A DNA stretch of 20,341 nt from Helicobacteraceae bacterium (lineage in GTDB: Bacteria > Campylobacterota > Campylobacteria > Campylobacterales > Sulfurimonadaceae), in assembly GCA_027056525.1 (NCBI GenBank), contig JALUKO010000330.1, positions 1 through 20,341 of the forward strand, given 5' to 3'. Below are positions 1 to 7,553 of this stretch, piece by piece; within the stretch, counting starts at the first letter, position 1, and each line of letters opens with the position of its first letter. The translations under genes were made by a program, and so were the position numbers. The notes beneath the pieces were generated by a model. It was not told where the DNA came from, made no database searches, and was given only the letters and a program-made list of their open reading frames with translations.

Positions 1-957
1 TTTGAGTATGAGCGTATCGATACAGAAGCGGCAGCTTCTGATCTGAGCGGTGTACGAGTTTTGACGGTGCACAAATCGAAAGGACTGGAGTATAAGCATG
101 TTATCGTTATGGATAGACTCAAAAACCCTCCATCACCGAGAAATACCATCATCTATGAATATGAGGGGATAACCCTTCAAAATATCTACCTGCGAACACA
201 AAAAAGAGCCGGACTCGACAGTGCATATGCACGGGCTTTGCAAAAAGAGAGTGAACTTGTACAAGAAGACGCTCTCAATGCTTTGTATGTCGCTTTTACC
301 AGAGCTAAAGAGAATCTTTTTATTATCAAAAAAACACAAAAGTCGATGTTTGATCTGCTTGATCTTGAAGTGGGAAAACAGGGAGTGTTTTCATGCACTA
401 AAAAAAGTATTGCACACGATAAAGCCTATCTCCCTGTAGAGTATAAAGCATTGTATTATGGAACGCAAAGTGATATTTTGGCACAACAGGAGAGCCATGA
501 AGAGGATCTTAAAGCGATACACTTTGGCTTGGCAATGCACTATATGTTAGAGATGCTGGGTGCATTTCAAATAGATAATATTGCAGATGCGAAACATATG
601 ATGCTCAACAAATACGGACATCTTTTGGATGAGGAAGAGGTGCAAGATATACAAGCAAGAGTTACATCGCTTCTTAAAGATGCAAAATTTCAAAAACTGA
701 TTGAAGGGGAGTGTTTTAGAGAAAAACCACTCAAGTATAAAAATAACCTGCGATATATCGATCTTTTGGTGCAGCATAGAGATGGCTGGCGTGTTATCGA
801 TTATAAGAGTTCTACAACATATGCCAAAGAACACAAACAACAGGTTCGTTACTATTTAAAGGCGATTCAGGCAATAACTTCTCAGAAGGTACAAGGGTAT
901 ATCTGCTACCTGCTTGAGGATAAGATAGAGCTTGTGGAAGTTGATGCGTTCCAGTGA
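1..957 (+). CDS. addA: AddA-type helicase-nuclease (RecB-like), C-terminal part; 5' end outside window
   Basis: The frame is open from base 1 and ends at TGA 955-957, giving 318 residues of a larger protein. Seen: a UvrD/Rep superfamily 1 motif V (VHKSKGLEY, bases 67-93), motif VI (NALYVAFTRAKENL, about 274-315), and then a RecB-family nuclease domain from about 510, with a histidine in FGLAMHYMLE, an aspartate in YIDLL, the DYK triad of VIDYKSS and a downstream QVRYY glutamine. In this family these residues bind the metal of the nuclease site. AddA works with AddB to unwind and resect double-strand breaks for RecA loading. An addA-rplM-rpsI order is known in Campylobacter, which supports AddA over RecB. 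The helicase ATP-binding half lies upstream, so intactness of the whole gene cannot be judged. No terminator is evident after the stop. Confidence 0.88.
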   Translation, partial: FEYERIDTEAAASDLSGVRVLTVHKSKGLEYKHVIVMDRLKNPPSPRNTIIYEYEGITLQNIYLRTQKRAGLDSAYARALQKESELVQEDALNALYVAFTRAKENLFIIKKTQKSMFDLLDLEVGKQGVFSCTKKSIAHDKAYLPVEYKALYYGTQSDILAQQESHEEDLKAIHFGLAMHYMLEMLGAFQIDNIADAKHMMLNKYGHLLDEEEVQDIQARVTSLLKDAKFQKLIEGECFREKPLKYKNNLRYIDLLVQHRDGWRVIDYKSSTTYAKEHKQQVRYYLKAIQAITSQKVQGYICYLLEDKIELVEVDAFQ

Positions 958-1021
958 CTGTTCCAGTTCAGCATAAACCTTAAACAAACCATAAATTAAG
1001 CTATTTGTAAGTATAAGTAGA

Positions 1022-1027
1022 TATACT
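1022..1027 (+). promoter_or_regulatory. Probable -10 box for rplM-rpsI
   Basis: TATACT lies about 60 bases before the rplM start in an AT-rich gap. An alternative TATAAG is at 1012-1017. Neither has an obvious -35 box, which is normal for Campylobacterota sigma-70 promoters. The implied leader of about 50 bases can form a weak hairpin (AACAAA 1039-1044 with TTTGTT 1054-1059). Function is inferred from sequence only. Confidence 0.4.
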
Positions 1028-1086
1028 TTCGCCACTTAAACAAATATCTGATGTTTGTTAATCTAAATTACTTGAAAGGTTCACGA

Positions 1087-1509
1087 ATGAAATTTACTCA
1101 AATTGCAACTCCTGAACAAATCGATCAAAAATGGGTTTTGATTGATGCTGAAGGTAAAACATTTGGTCGTATGATCACAGAAGTAGCTACAATACTTCGT
1201 GGTAAGAACAAACCATGTTTTACTCCAAATCAAGACTGTGGTGATTATGTTGTAATCATCAATGCTTCTAAAGCAAAGTTCAACGGTCTTGGTAAAATCG
1301 CCAATAAAGAATACTTTTCTCACTCAGGATACTTCGGTTCTACTAAGAGTGTTAAAATGACTGAACTTTTAGAGAAAAATCCAGAGAAGCTCTATAAGTT
1401 AGCAACTCGTGGTATGCTTCCTAAAACTAAGCTTGGTGCTAAAATGCTTAAAAAATTAAAAGTTTATGCAGGTGAAAATCATCCTCACACTGCACAACTT
1501 GCTAAGTAA
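1087..1509 (+). CDS. rplM: 50S ribosomal protein L13
   Basis: A 140-residue protein of the usual L13 length. It has the family signature regions: WVLIDAEGKTFGR near the N-terminus, GDYVVIINASK in the middle and RGMLPKTKLG near residue 110. L13 is an early assembly protein of the large subunit and binds 23S rRNA. An upstream in-frame ATG exists at 1051, but it would add 12 residues foreign to the family. The ATG at 1087 is preceded by GAAAGG (1074-1079) at suitable spacing, so I place the start there. The gene is followed 8 bases later by rpsI, the near-universal bacterial rplM-rpsI pair. A -10 box lies about 60 bases upstream. Nothing is unusual. Confidence 0.97.
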   Translation: MKFTQIATPEQIDQKWVLIDAEGKTFGRMITEVATILRGKNKPCFTPNQDCGDYVVIINASKAKFNGLGKIANKEYFSHSGYFGSTKSVKMTELLEKNPEKLYKLATRGMLPKTKLGAKMLKKLKVYAGENHPHTAQLAK

Positions 1510-1517
1510 GGATAATC

Positions 1518-1910
1518 ATGGCAACAAAAATATACGCAACAGGACGTCGTAAAGCGTCTATAGCAAAAGTATGGTTAACTCCAGGAACTGGGAAGATTAC
1601 TATTAACGGTCTTTCTTTAGATGCATGGTTGGGTGGACTAGAAGCTAAGAAGCTTCGTGTAAAACAACCTTTAGCAATCACAAAACAAGACTCTTCTGTT
1701 GACATCGTTGCTACTACTTTAGGTGGTGGTTTTGGTGGTCAAGCAGATGCACTTCGTCACGGTATCTCTCGTGCATTAGTTGCATACAACCCTGAGCTTA
1801 AAGCAGTTCTGAAACCTGAGGGTATGATGACTCGTGATTCACGTGTTGTTGAACGTAAAAAACCAGGTAAGAGAAAAGCTCGTCGTTCTCGCCAATTTAG
1901 CAAACGTTAA
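1518..1910 (+). CDS. rpsI: 30S ribosomal protein S9
   Basis: A 130-residue protein matching S9 over its whole length. It starts with the YATGRRKASIAKVWL region, contains the glycine-rich TLGGGFGGQADALRHGISRAL stretch and ends in the basic KARRSRQFSKR tail. The tail of S9 reaches the ribosomal P-site and contacts the tRNA anticodon stem; its terminal SKR is conserved and present here. The start is set by TAAGGA overlapping the rplM stop region, 8 bases from the preceding stop. It is co-transcribed with rplM and followed by a strong intrinsic terminator. No anomaly seen. Confidence 0.97.
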   Translation: MATKIYATGRRKASIAKVWLTPGTGKITINGLSLDAWLGGLEAKKLRVKQPLAITKQDSSVDIVATTLGGGFGGQADALRHGISRALVAYNPELKAVLKPEGMMTRDSRVVERKKPGKRKARRSRQFSKR

Positions 1911-1924
1911 TCGTCTTGCTACTC

Positions 1925-1964
1925 TTTTTACCGATGCTTTTGCATTGGTAAAAATTCTTTTTTT
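1925..1964 (+). terminator. Intrinsic terminator of rplM-rpsI
   Basis: A 13-base-pair stem (arms 1925-1937 and 1942-1954, one G-T wobble) with a TTTT loop is followed by TTCTTTTTTT. It begins 15 bases after the rpsI stop. Because the lower stem is A-T pairs flanked by T and A runs, it might also terminate minus-strand transcripts. Confidence 0.9.
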
Positions 1965-1990
1965 AAAAACAAATCTTTTCTTAACTTCGC

Positions 1991-1996
1991 TATAAT
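1991..1996 (+). promoter_or_regulatory. -10 box (TATAAT) for the solute-binding protein gene
   Basis: A perfect TATAAT within CTTCGCTATAATTC, just downstream of the rplM-rpsI terminator. A transcript would start near 2003, leaving a leader of only about 13 bases before the TTG start at 2016. The same CGCTATAATT core occurs before mnmG (19157-19166) and, with one change, before luxS. Confidence 0.75.
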
Positions 1997-2015
1997 TCAT
2001 CTAAAAAGAGTACTA

Positions 2016-3536
2016 TTGCGTTTTATTATTTTATTTCTACTTAGTTTCAACCTTTTTGCATCAACCCTGCACTTGGCAACTTCTGCAAATCCTTCAAGAC
2101 TCAACCCTTTGCTTGCAACTGACTCAAGCTCCTCGGAGATCGCAGGTTTTATATTTAACGGTCTTGTCAAATATGATAAAGAGTCACTCTCTATCATCGG
2201 TGATCTTGCAGAAGATTTTTATTTTGAAAATAATACGACCTTAGTGTTTGAACTCAAAAAAAATGTGCTATGGCATGATGGTGAAAAATTCACGGCAGAT
2301 GATGTACTTTTTACCTATGAAACACTTATATCCCCCTCTGTAGTTTCACCATACAGTGCAAATTTCAGGTTTGTAGAACGTGTCGAGATTGTAGATACGT
2401 ATACTTTGCGTGTACACTATAAAAAACCCTATTTTAAGGCCTTGGAAACTTGGATGATGGGGATACTTCCAAAACATATACTTAAAGATGAAAAAAACCT
2501 GATGAATGCAGCTTTTAACACAAAACCTATAGGAACGGGTCCCTATAAGCTTCATCAGTTAGAACACTCCAAAGATATCGTTTTAGTTGCTTTTGATAAC
2601 TATTTTGAGGGTAGAGCGAAGATAGATGAGATCTCTTTTCATGTGATTGCTGATCCTGTTACAAGATTTTTAATGTTAAAGTCGGGACAACTCGATATAG
2701 GATCTGTGGAGCCAATGGCATATGAAAGGCAACTCCAAGATGATTTTTTTGAAAAATTTACTATTTACGAAAAAATATCTCTTTCCTATACCTACTTGGG
2801 TTTTAACCTGCGTCTTGATAAGTTTAAGGACCCAAAAGTAAGAGAGGCACTCTCCTTGGCGATCAACAGAAAAGAGTTGGCAGAGGTACTTTTTTTCAAT
2901 CATGCAAAAGTGTGCACAGGTCCGTTTCTTCCTGGAACGAAAGCTTTCAACGCCACTGTCAAAGCACCCTCACAAAACATACAAAAAGCAAAAAAGCTTC
3001 TTAAAATGGTGGGCTATGATGAGAAAAACCCTTTTGTTTTTGAGATCGTTACATCAAATTCGAGCTCTATCAGACCATACGCTGCAGAGATATTGCAATA
3101 CCAGCTCAAAAAAGCTGGTGTTGTGGTCAAACTGCGGGTGATGGAGTGGCAGGCTTTTTTAAATATGGTGGTATTTCCACACAAGTTTGATGCTGTACTT
3201 CTTGGATGGGGACTCTCCCCTACACCTGATCCTTATATGTTTTGGCACAGTGATAATGACAAGAAAGGTGGTTTTAATCTCGTGGGTTATCACAACCCAA
3301 AAATTGATGCAATGATAGAGCATTCTCAGAGCATTATAAACAGAAATGAACTTGCAAAGATATGGCAGAAAATGTTTAAGATTATTGTTGATGACAATCC
3401 TTATCTTTTTCTTTATATACCAAACTCTATTACGGCGGTCAATAAAAAAATCAAACATATTGAACCGGCGCTTGGCGGTATATGGCATAACTATATAGAG
3501 TGGGAAAAAACAATTATTACAGAGGAAGATGAATGA
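2016..3536 (+). CDS. Periplasmic solute-binding protein of peptide-type ABC transporter (SBP_bac_5 family)
   Basis: A 506-residue protein of the DppA/OppA family. Residues 1-16 (RFIILFLLSFNLFA then S) look like a Sec signal peptide. No lipobox cysteine follows, so it should be a soluble periplasmic protein. Family features: an early NPSRLNPLLATDSSSSEIAGFIFNGLVKYD region, LVFELKKNVLWHDGEKFTADDVLFTYE, and GTGPYKL near residue 175. Substrates in this family include oligopeptides, nickel chelates and haem; the ligand cannot be told from sequence. The start is a TTG with AAAAAGAG 8 bases upstream; no ATG gives a complete signal peptide. Its 3' end overlaps the HAD gene by 4 bases. No permease or ATPase gene lies nearby, so it is an orphan within this window. 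Confidence 0.88.
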   Translation: MRFIILFLLSFNLFASTLHLATSANPSRLNPLLATDSSSSEIAGFIFNGLVKYDKESLSIIGDLAEDFYFENNTTLVFELKKNVLWHDGEKFTADDVLFTYETLISPSVVSPYSANFRFVERVEIVDTYTLRVHYKKPYFKALETWMMGILPKHILKDEKNLMNAAFNTKPIGTGPYKLHQLEHSKDIVLVAFDNYFEGRAKIDEISFHVIADPVTRFLMLKSGQLDIGSVEPMAYERQLQDDFFEKFTIYEKISLSYTYLGFNLRLDKFKDPKVREALSLAINRKELAEVLFFNHAKVCTGPFLPGTKAFNATVKAPSQNIQKAKKLLKMVGYDEKNPFVFEIVTSNSSSIRPYAAEILQYQLKKAGVVVKLRVMEWQAFLNMVVFPHKFDAVLLGWGLSPTPDPYMFWHSDNDKKGGFNLVGYHNPKIDAMIEHSQSIINRNELAKIWQKMFKIIVDDNPYLFLYIPNSITAVNKKIKHIEPALGGIWHNYIEWEKTIITEEDE

Positions 3537-4180
3537 TCATTTTATTTGACCTAGACGGAACACTTATAGACTCTACAGACGCGATCTTGGAGAGTTTTCA
3601 TAACTCTTTTGATATACATGGATCTGTGCATCCAAGTGATGAAGATATTAAAAAATATATAGGCTATCCTCTCGATGTGATGTATGCTAACTTGGGAGTA
3701 GAGAGTGGTCTTATATGGGATTATGTGGCAACATACAAAGAGCATTACCGTAAGATATCAACACAAAAAACTACATTACTTGCAAATGCACACGAAGCAG
3801 TGCTTCAAGCTAAGGAGTTTGCAACACTTGGTATTGTCACAACCAAGACAGCTCGATACTCCAAAGTTTTAATGGAGCATTTTGAACTTATGGATCATTT
3901 TGAAGTTCTCATAGGCAGAGAAGATGTTCAAAATCCCAAACCTCATGCAGAACCTATCCTCAAAGCACTGCAAAAACTTGATACCCAAAAGAAAGAAATA
4001 TGGATGATAGGTGATACTAAACTTGATCTTATCAGTGCAAAAAATGCGGCTGTTAACTCTATTGCAGTACTAAGTGGATATGATACGCAAGAGACCTTGA
4101 AAAGGCACTGTGATATAGTTTTGATAGATGCATTGGAAGCAGTAAAACATCTCAAAAATAGGAAAATATCACACAACTAA
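3533..4180 (+). CDS. HAD-superfamily hydrolase, phosphoglycolate phosphatase-like
   Basis: 215 residues with all four HAD motifs: DLDGT (residues 6-10, nucleophile D6 and acid/base D8), IVTTK (motif II threonine near 103), KP at 136-137 (motif III lysine), and GDTKLD (160-165, the metal-binding aspartates D161 and D165). The insert after motif I is the helical C1 cap (about 15-80), as in Gph and beta-phosphoglucomutase relatives. It probably dephosphorylates a small phosphorylated metabolite; 2-phosphoglycolate and pyrophosphate (PpaX-type) are both possible. The ATG overlaps the upstream TGA (ATGA at 3533-3536), so it is translationally coupled to the solute-binding protein. No terminator is visible downstream. 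Confidence 0.88.
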   Translation: MIILFDLDGTLIDSTDAILESFHNSFDIHGSVHPSDEDIKKYIGYPLDVMYANLGVESGLIWDYVATYKEHYRKISTQKTTLLANAHEAVLQAKEFATLGIVTTKTARYSKVLMEHFELMDHFEVLIGREDVQNPKPHAEPILKALQKLDTQKKEIWMIGDTKLDLISAKNAAVNSIAVLSGYDTQETLKRHCDIVLIDALEAVKHLKNRKISHN

Positions 4181-4234
4181 AGTGAGTAAAGTTAGAGTAT
4201 TGTTTGTTCAAGCTGTATTTAAGACCAACTTGCC

Positions 4235-4249
4235 TAAAATACATAAAAT
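4235..4249 (+). promoter_or_regulatory. Candidate -10 region of porGDAB
   Basis: Two overlapping candidates, TAAAAT at 4235-4240 and at 4244-4249, lie in the 124-base gap before porG. Which of them is used cannot be decided from sequence. Either would place the inverted repeat at 4271-4287 inside the transcribed leader. Confidence 0.35.
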
Positions 4250-4260
4250 TAGACATTGAG

Positions 4261-4287
4261 TTAAACTCTATTAAACGTTACGTTTAA
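4261..4287 (+). promoter_or_regulatory. Inverted and direct repeats in the porG leader (possible operator)
   Basis: TTAAACG (4271-4277) and CGTTTAA (4281-4287) form a perfect 7-base inverted repeat around TTA. A further TTAAAC copy sits exactly 10 bases upstream (4261-4266). The palindrome ends 5 bases before the GAAGGAG ribosome-binding site (4293-4299). It could be a repressor site or a small RNA hairpin limiting translation. Function is inferred. Confidence 0.45.
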
Positions 4288-4304
4288 AAATTGAAGGAGA
4301 ATTT

Positions 4305-4862
4305 ATGCTAGAAATTAGATGGCATAGCCGTGCTGGACAAGGTGCTGTAACAGGTGCTAAAGGTTTAGCAGATGTTATTTCTACAACTGGTAAACATGTG
4401 CAAGCATTTGCATTTTATGGGTCTGCAAAGCGTGGAGCTGCTATGACTGCATATAATCGCGTTGATGATAAAGTTATAATGAATCATGAAAAATATATGG
4501 AACCTGATTATGTATTTGTGATCGATCCTGCATTGGTGTTTACGTCAGATGTAACGATTAATGCTAAAGAAAGTACAAAGTATATTATTACAACTCATTT
4601 AAGTACAGAAGAGTTGCAAAAAGCACAACCAAAACTGGAAGGCAAAGAGGTGTATACGGTAGATTGTATTAAAATTGCTCAAGAGACTATTGGTCGTGCT
4701 ATTCCAAATACACCTATGCTTGGTGCATTTATGAGAGTATCTGAAATGTATGATATTGAATTTTTCAAAGAAAATATGAAAAGAATTCTTGCAAAATTAC
4801 CGCAAAAGATCGTTGATGCGAACATGATCGCAATCCAACGTGCTTACGATGAAGTGAAATAA
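4305..4862 (+). CDS. porG: Pyruvate:ferredoxin oxidoreductase, gamma subunit
   Basis: 185 residues matching the gamma domain of 2-oxoacid:acceptor oxidoreductases. It opens with IRWHSRAGQGAVTGAKGLADV, the family's N-terminal signature, followed by AFAFYGSAKRGAAMTAYNRV and a central VFVIDPAL strand. The enzyme reversibly converts pyruvate, CoA and oxidised ferredoxin or flavodoxin to acetyl-CoA, CO2 and reduced carrier in the cytoplasm. In reductive-TCA autotrophs it runs in the CO2-fixing direction. The gene order gamma-delta-alpha-beta equals the H. pylori por operon. GAAGGAG 5 bases before the ATG is a strong ribosome-binding site. It is the first gene of the operon; porD follows after 10 bases. 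Confidence 0.93.
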   Translation: MLEIRWHSRAGQGAVTGAKGLADVISTTGKHVQAFAFYGSAKRGAAMTAYNRVDDKVIMNHEKYMEPDYVFVIDPALVFTSDVTINAKESTKYIITTHLSTEELQKAQPKLEGKEVYTVDCIKIAQETIGRAIPNTPMLGAFMRVSEMYDIEFFKENMKRILAKLPQKIVDANMIAIQRAYDEVK

Positions 4863-4872
4863 GGAGCTGATG

Positions 4873-5265
4873 ATGGCAAATACAGGATGGGATGAATTTG
4901 AAATCGGAGCTATGCTTCGCTCATTTGATGGAAAGATAGATGATATTGCTGGGACACTGCAAGAGGATCGTGCTTATTCACCGAACAACTCTTTTGTTGC
5001 AAGTGTAGCTGACTGGAGAATTGAGAAACCGGTATTTAACAAAGATTTTTGTATTGATTGTCAGTTTTGCTGGATTTATTGTCCGGACATCTCTATTATC
5101 TCAAGAGATAAAAAAATGATTGGTATAGATATGGATCACTGTAAAGGTTGTGGTATCTGTGTTGAGGTTTGTCCAACAAATCCTAAATCACTTTTAATGT
5201 TCCCAGAACAAGCAGATGAAGAAACAGAGCTGGCAAGTTGGCCTGCAAAAGATGAGGAGAATTAG
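4873..5265 (+). CDS. porD: Pyruvate:ferredoxin oxidoreductase, delta (ferredoxin-like) subunit
   Basis: 130 residues with two complete [4Fe-4S] motifs: C60-C63-C66-C70P (CIDCQFCWIYCPD) and C90-C93-C96-C100P (CKGCGICVEVCPT). These form a bacterial-type two-cluster ferredoxin fold that carries electrons from the ThDP site to the external acceptor. The N-terminal 50 residues (from MANTGWDEFEIGAML) form an extension of the kind seen in the epsilonproteobacterial PorD. There are two consecutive ATG codons, at 4870 and 4873. AAGGAG (4861-4866) is 3 bases from the first and 6 from the second, so I choose 4873. The ribosome-binding site overlaps the porG stop. PorA starts 2 bases after the stop. Confidence 0.93.
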   Translation: MANTGWDEFEIGAMLRSFDGKIDDIAGTLQEDRAYSPNNSFVASVADWRIEKPVFNKDFCIDCQFCWIYCPDISIISRDKKMIGIDMDHCKGCGICVEVCPTNPKSLLMFPEQADEETELASWPAKDEEN

Positions 5266-5267
5266 TA

Positions 5268-6491
5268 ATGGCATTTGATAAAATGGAATTAAGAGATATT
5301 GAGGTATGGGACGGTAACTTTGCTGCTGCTCAAGCTTTAAGACAAGCTCAGGTAGATGTTGTTGCTGCTTATCCGATTACTCCTTCAACTCCGATTGTTG
5401 AGGGGTATGCAAAATTCAAGTCTGACAATTATGTTGAGGGTGAATTTGTAATGGTTGAGTCTGAACATGCCGCAATGAGTGGATGTATCGGTGCTGCTGC
5501 GGCCGGTGGTCGTGTTGCAACTGCTACATCTTCTCAAGGTTTTGCTTTAATGGTTGAGACTTTATACCAAGCTGCCGGTATGCGTTTACCGATAGTTTTA
5601 AATGTAGTAAACCGTGCTTTAGCAGCTCCTCTAAATGTTAATGGTGACCATTCAGATATGTATCTTGGGCGTGATAGTGGTTGGATTCAGTTTGACGCGT
5701 ATTGTCCACAAGAAGCATATGATTTAAACTTTATAGCATTTAAAGTTTCAGAAGACCATGATGTAAGAATCCCTGCTGTTGTCAATCAAGATGGTTTTAT
5801 GACATCACATACGGCACAAGGTGTTCATACATTAACTGATGACGATGCGTATGGTTTTGTTGGTACATATAAACCGATGAATGATATGTTAGATTTTGAA
5901 CATCCGGTAACTCACGGTGTACAAACTGAAGAAGACTGGCACTTTGAACATAAAGCTCGTCAGCATAACGATATGATGACTATTGTTCCGGGTAAGATCG
6001 AGGAAGCGTTTGCAGCATTTGAAAAACTTACAGGTCGTAAATACAATAAAGTTGAATGTTACGATATGGATGATGCAGATGTGGCTGTTGTTTGTATGGG
6101 AACATCGGTTGAGACTGCCCGTGAAGTTGCCAAAGAGATGAGAGAAGAAGGTATTAAAGCAGGTGTAGTAGGTATTCGTGTGCTTCGCCCATTTCCATTT
6201 TTTGAGATTGCTAAAGCACTCAAAGATGTCAAAGCTGTAGCTGCACTTGATCGTTCAGCTCCAGGTGGTGCAGCGGGTATGCTGTTTAATGAAATTGCCG
6301 GCTCTTTATTTAATACAGATTCAAAAATGTTACTTTCAGGATATATTTACGGCCTGGGCGGTCGTGATTTAACAAAAGCGCATCTAGTTGACCTTTACAA
6401 AGAGCTTCAAGCAAATGCTGATGCTGGTAAAGTACTTACTAAACAACAACAGTTTATCGGTGTTCGTGGACCGAAACTAGCATATTTATAG
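5268..6491 (+). CDS. porA: Pyruvate:ferredoxin oxidoreductase, alpha subunit
   Basis: 407 residues, the normal size of a separate alpha subunit, which combines the pyrimidine-binding ThDP domain with the transketolase C-terminal-like domain. Seen: AAYPITPSTPIVE (residues 33-45), the family's substrate-side signature; VESEHAAMSG around residue 64, containing the glutamate that activates ThDP; GDHSD (126-130); and a C-terminal domain from about residue 265 (VAVVCMGTSVETAREVAKEMREEG) ending in GLGGRDLT. The ribosome-binding site GAGGAG lies at the end of porD. It needs PorB for the diphosphate half of the cofactor site. The YPITPST motif fits pyruvate or 2-oxoacid use. Co-occurrence with PorD of this type points to pyruvate rather than 2-oxoglutarate. 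Confidence 0.94.
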   Translation: MAFDKMELRDIEVWDGNFAAAQALRQAQVDVVAAYPITPSTPIVEGYAKFKSDNYVEGEFVMVESEHAAMSGCIGAAAAGGRVATATSSQGFALMVETLYQAAGMRLPIVLNVVNRALAAPLNVNGDHSDMYLGRDSGWIQFDAYCPQEAYDLNFIAFKVSEDHDVRIPAVVNQDGFMTSHTAQGVHTLTDDDAYGFVGTYKPMNDMLDFEHPVTHGVQTEEDWHFEHKARQHNDMMTIVPGKIEEAFAAFEKLTGRKYNKVECYDMDDADVAVVCMGTSVETAREVAKEMREEGIKAGVVGIRVLRPFPFFEIAKALKDVKAVAALDRSAPGGAAGMLFNEIAGSLFNTDSKMLLSGYIYGLGGRDLTKAHLVDLYKELQANADAGKVLTKQQQFIGVRGPKLAYL

Positions 6492-6500
6492 GAAATTAGT

Positions 6501-7457
6501 ATGAGTGAAATGAAAAAAATTAAAAACCTAAAAGAGTTTTCAACATCGGCTGATCGTTTTGAGGGTGCTAACCTTTTATGCCCGGGTTGTGCTCACTCTA
6601 TTATCGTTCGTGAAGTATTAAATGCTACCAATGATGATTTAGTTCTTGCAGCTTCTACAGGATGTCTTGAAGTATGTACCGCTGTTTATCCATATACATC
6701 TTGGGATGCTTCTTGGATCCATATCGGTTTTGAAAACAGTTCCACTGCAGTTGCAGGGGCTGAAGCAATGTACAATGCACTAAAAACAAAAGGCCGCCTT
6801 AAGCAGCCGGATCGTAACCCTAAGTTTGTAGCTTTTGGTGGTGATGGTGCATCTTATGATATCGGTTTTCAGTGGATATCTGGCTGTATGGAAAGAAATC
6901 ACAATATGATGTATATTGTACTTGATAATGAAGTTTACGCAAATACCGGTGGACAAAGATCATCTTCAACACCGATCGGTTCAAGTGCTACAACTTCACC
7001 GGCTGGTTCTATCTCTTATGGCGAGAAGATGAATAAAAAAGATATGATGGGTATTATGGCTGCTCACAACATCCCATATACAGCGCAAGTTGCTCCAAAT
7101 AAGTGGAAAGATATGGTGAAAAAAATCCAAAAAGGTTTTGCAACTGAGGGTGCGGTATTTATCAATGCGGTTTCTCCTTGTACTACTGAGTGGAAGTTTG
7201 ACCCTAAAGATACTATGCACTTGACTGATCTTTCAACTGACTCGCTAGTTTTCCCACTATATGAAGTTATTAATGGTAAAGAGTGGAATATTACTTATAG
7301 ACCAAAAAATGTTGTGCCTGTTGAGGAATACTTGGCAGCGCAAGGTCGTTTCAAACATCTCTTTAAAGATCAGTATAAACATATGATCAAAGAGTGGCAA
7401 GAGAGAGTAGATGCGAACTGGGAGTACTTAAATAGACGTGAGGAAGCTCGCGTATAG
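6501..7457 (+). CDS. porB: Pyruvate:ferredoxin oxidoreductase, beta subunit
   Basis: 318 residues carrying the ThDP diphosphate-binding domain. GDGASYD (114-120) through VLDNEVYANTGGQ (140-152) is the GDG...N metal/ThDP motif. Cysteines C27 and C30 (LLCPGCAH), C55 (STGC) and C227 (SPCTTEW) match the four ligands of the proximal [4Fe-4S] cluster of PFOR beta subunits. The GQRSSSTPIGSSATTSPAG segment is typical of pyruvate enzymes. It is the last gene of the operon. The stop at 7455-7457 lies on the first arm of a possible RNA hairpin (7457-7493) and no classical U-tract terminator follows at once. Function and partners are firm; the direction of flux in the cell is inferred. Confidence 0.95.
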   Translation: MSEMKKIKNLKEFSTSADRFEGANLLCPGCAHSIIVREVLNATNDDLVLAASTGCLEVCTAVYPYTSWDASWIHIGFENSSTAVAGAEAMYNALKTKGRLKQPDRNPKFVAFGGDGASYDIGFQWISGCMERNHNMMYIVLDNEVYANTGGQRSSSTPIGSSATTSPAGSISYGEKMNKKDMMGIMAAHNIPYTAQVAPNKWKDMVKKIQKGFATEGAVFINAVSPCTTEWKFDPKDTMHLTDLSTDSLVFPLYEVINGKEWNITYRPKNVVPVEEYLAAQGRFKHLFKDQYKHMIKEWQERVDANWEYLNRREEARV

Positions 7458-7536
7458 GACGAAAATTTCAGTGCTTAGGTACTGTTTGCGTCCAAATCAG
7501 ATATGGCTGGCTCTATGCCTAGCCTAAGTCTGGATT
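7457..7536 (+). ncRNA. Candidate structured RNA element between porB and luxS
   Basis: Two hairpins can be drawn. The first pairs GGACG (7457-7461) with CGTCC (7489-7493) and encloses CAGTGC/GTACTG (7469-7474, 7479-7484) with a TTAG loop. The second pairs AATCAGA (7495-7501) with TCTG.ATT (7529-7536, one bulge) and encloses GGCTGGC/GCC.AGCC (7505-7511, 7517-7524). CTTAGG (7474-7479) could also pair with CCTAAG (7523-7528) as a pseudoknot or alternative fold. It is denser in G and C than the flanks. It may be the 3' end of the por transcript, a processed sRNA, or an antisense RNA, since TATACT reads on the minus strand just outside. No known family is recognised. Confidence 0.35.
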
Positions 7537-7539
7537 CAG

Positions 7540-7545
7540 TATAAT
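7540..7545 (+). promoter_or_regulatory. Perfect -10 box in the porB-luxS gap
   Basis: TATAAT about 100 bases upstream of luxS, within TTCAGTATAATACAT. A transcript from it would begin near 7552, just where the 9-base palindrome 7554-7573 starts. It would be a second, more distant luxS promoter. Confidence 0.45.
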
Positions 7546-7553
7546 ACATACAA

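Noticed and set aside
1051..1086. Upstream ATG extending L13 by 12 residues
   Set aside because: The extra residues are outside the L13 family and the good ribosome-binding site fits the ATG at 1087.
3159..3488. 109-residue minus-strand open frame
   Set aside because: It lies entirely inside the solute-binding protein gene on the other strand, with no supporting motif or ribosome-binding site noticed.
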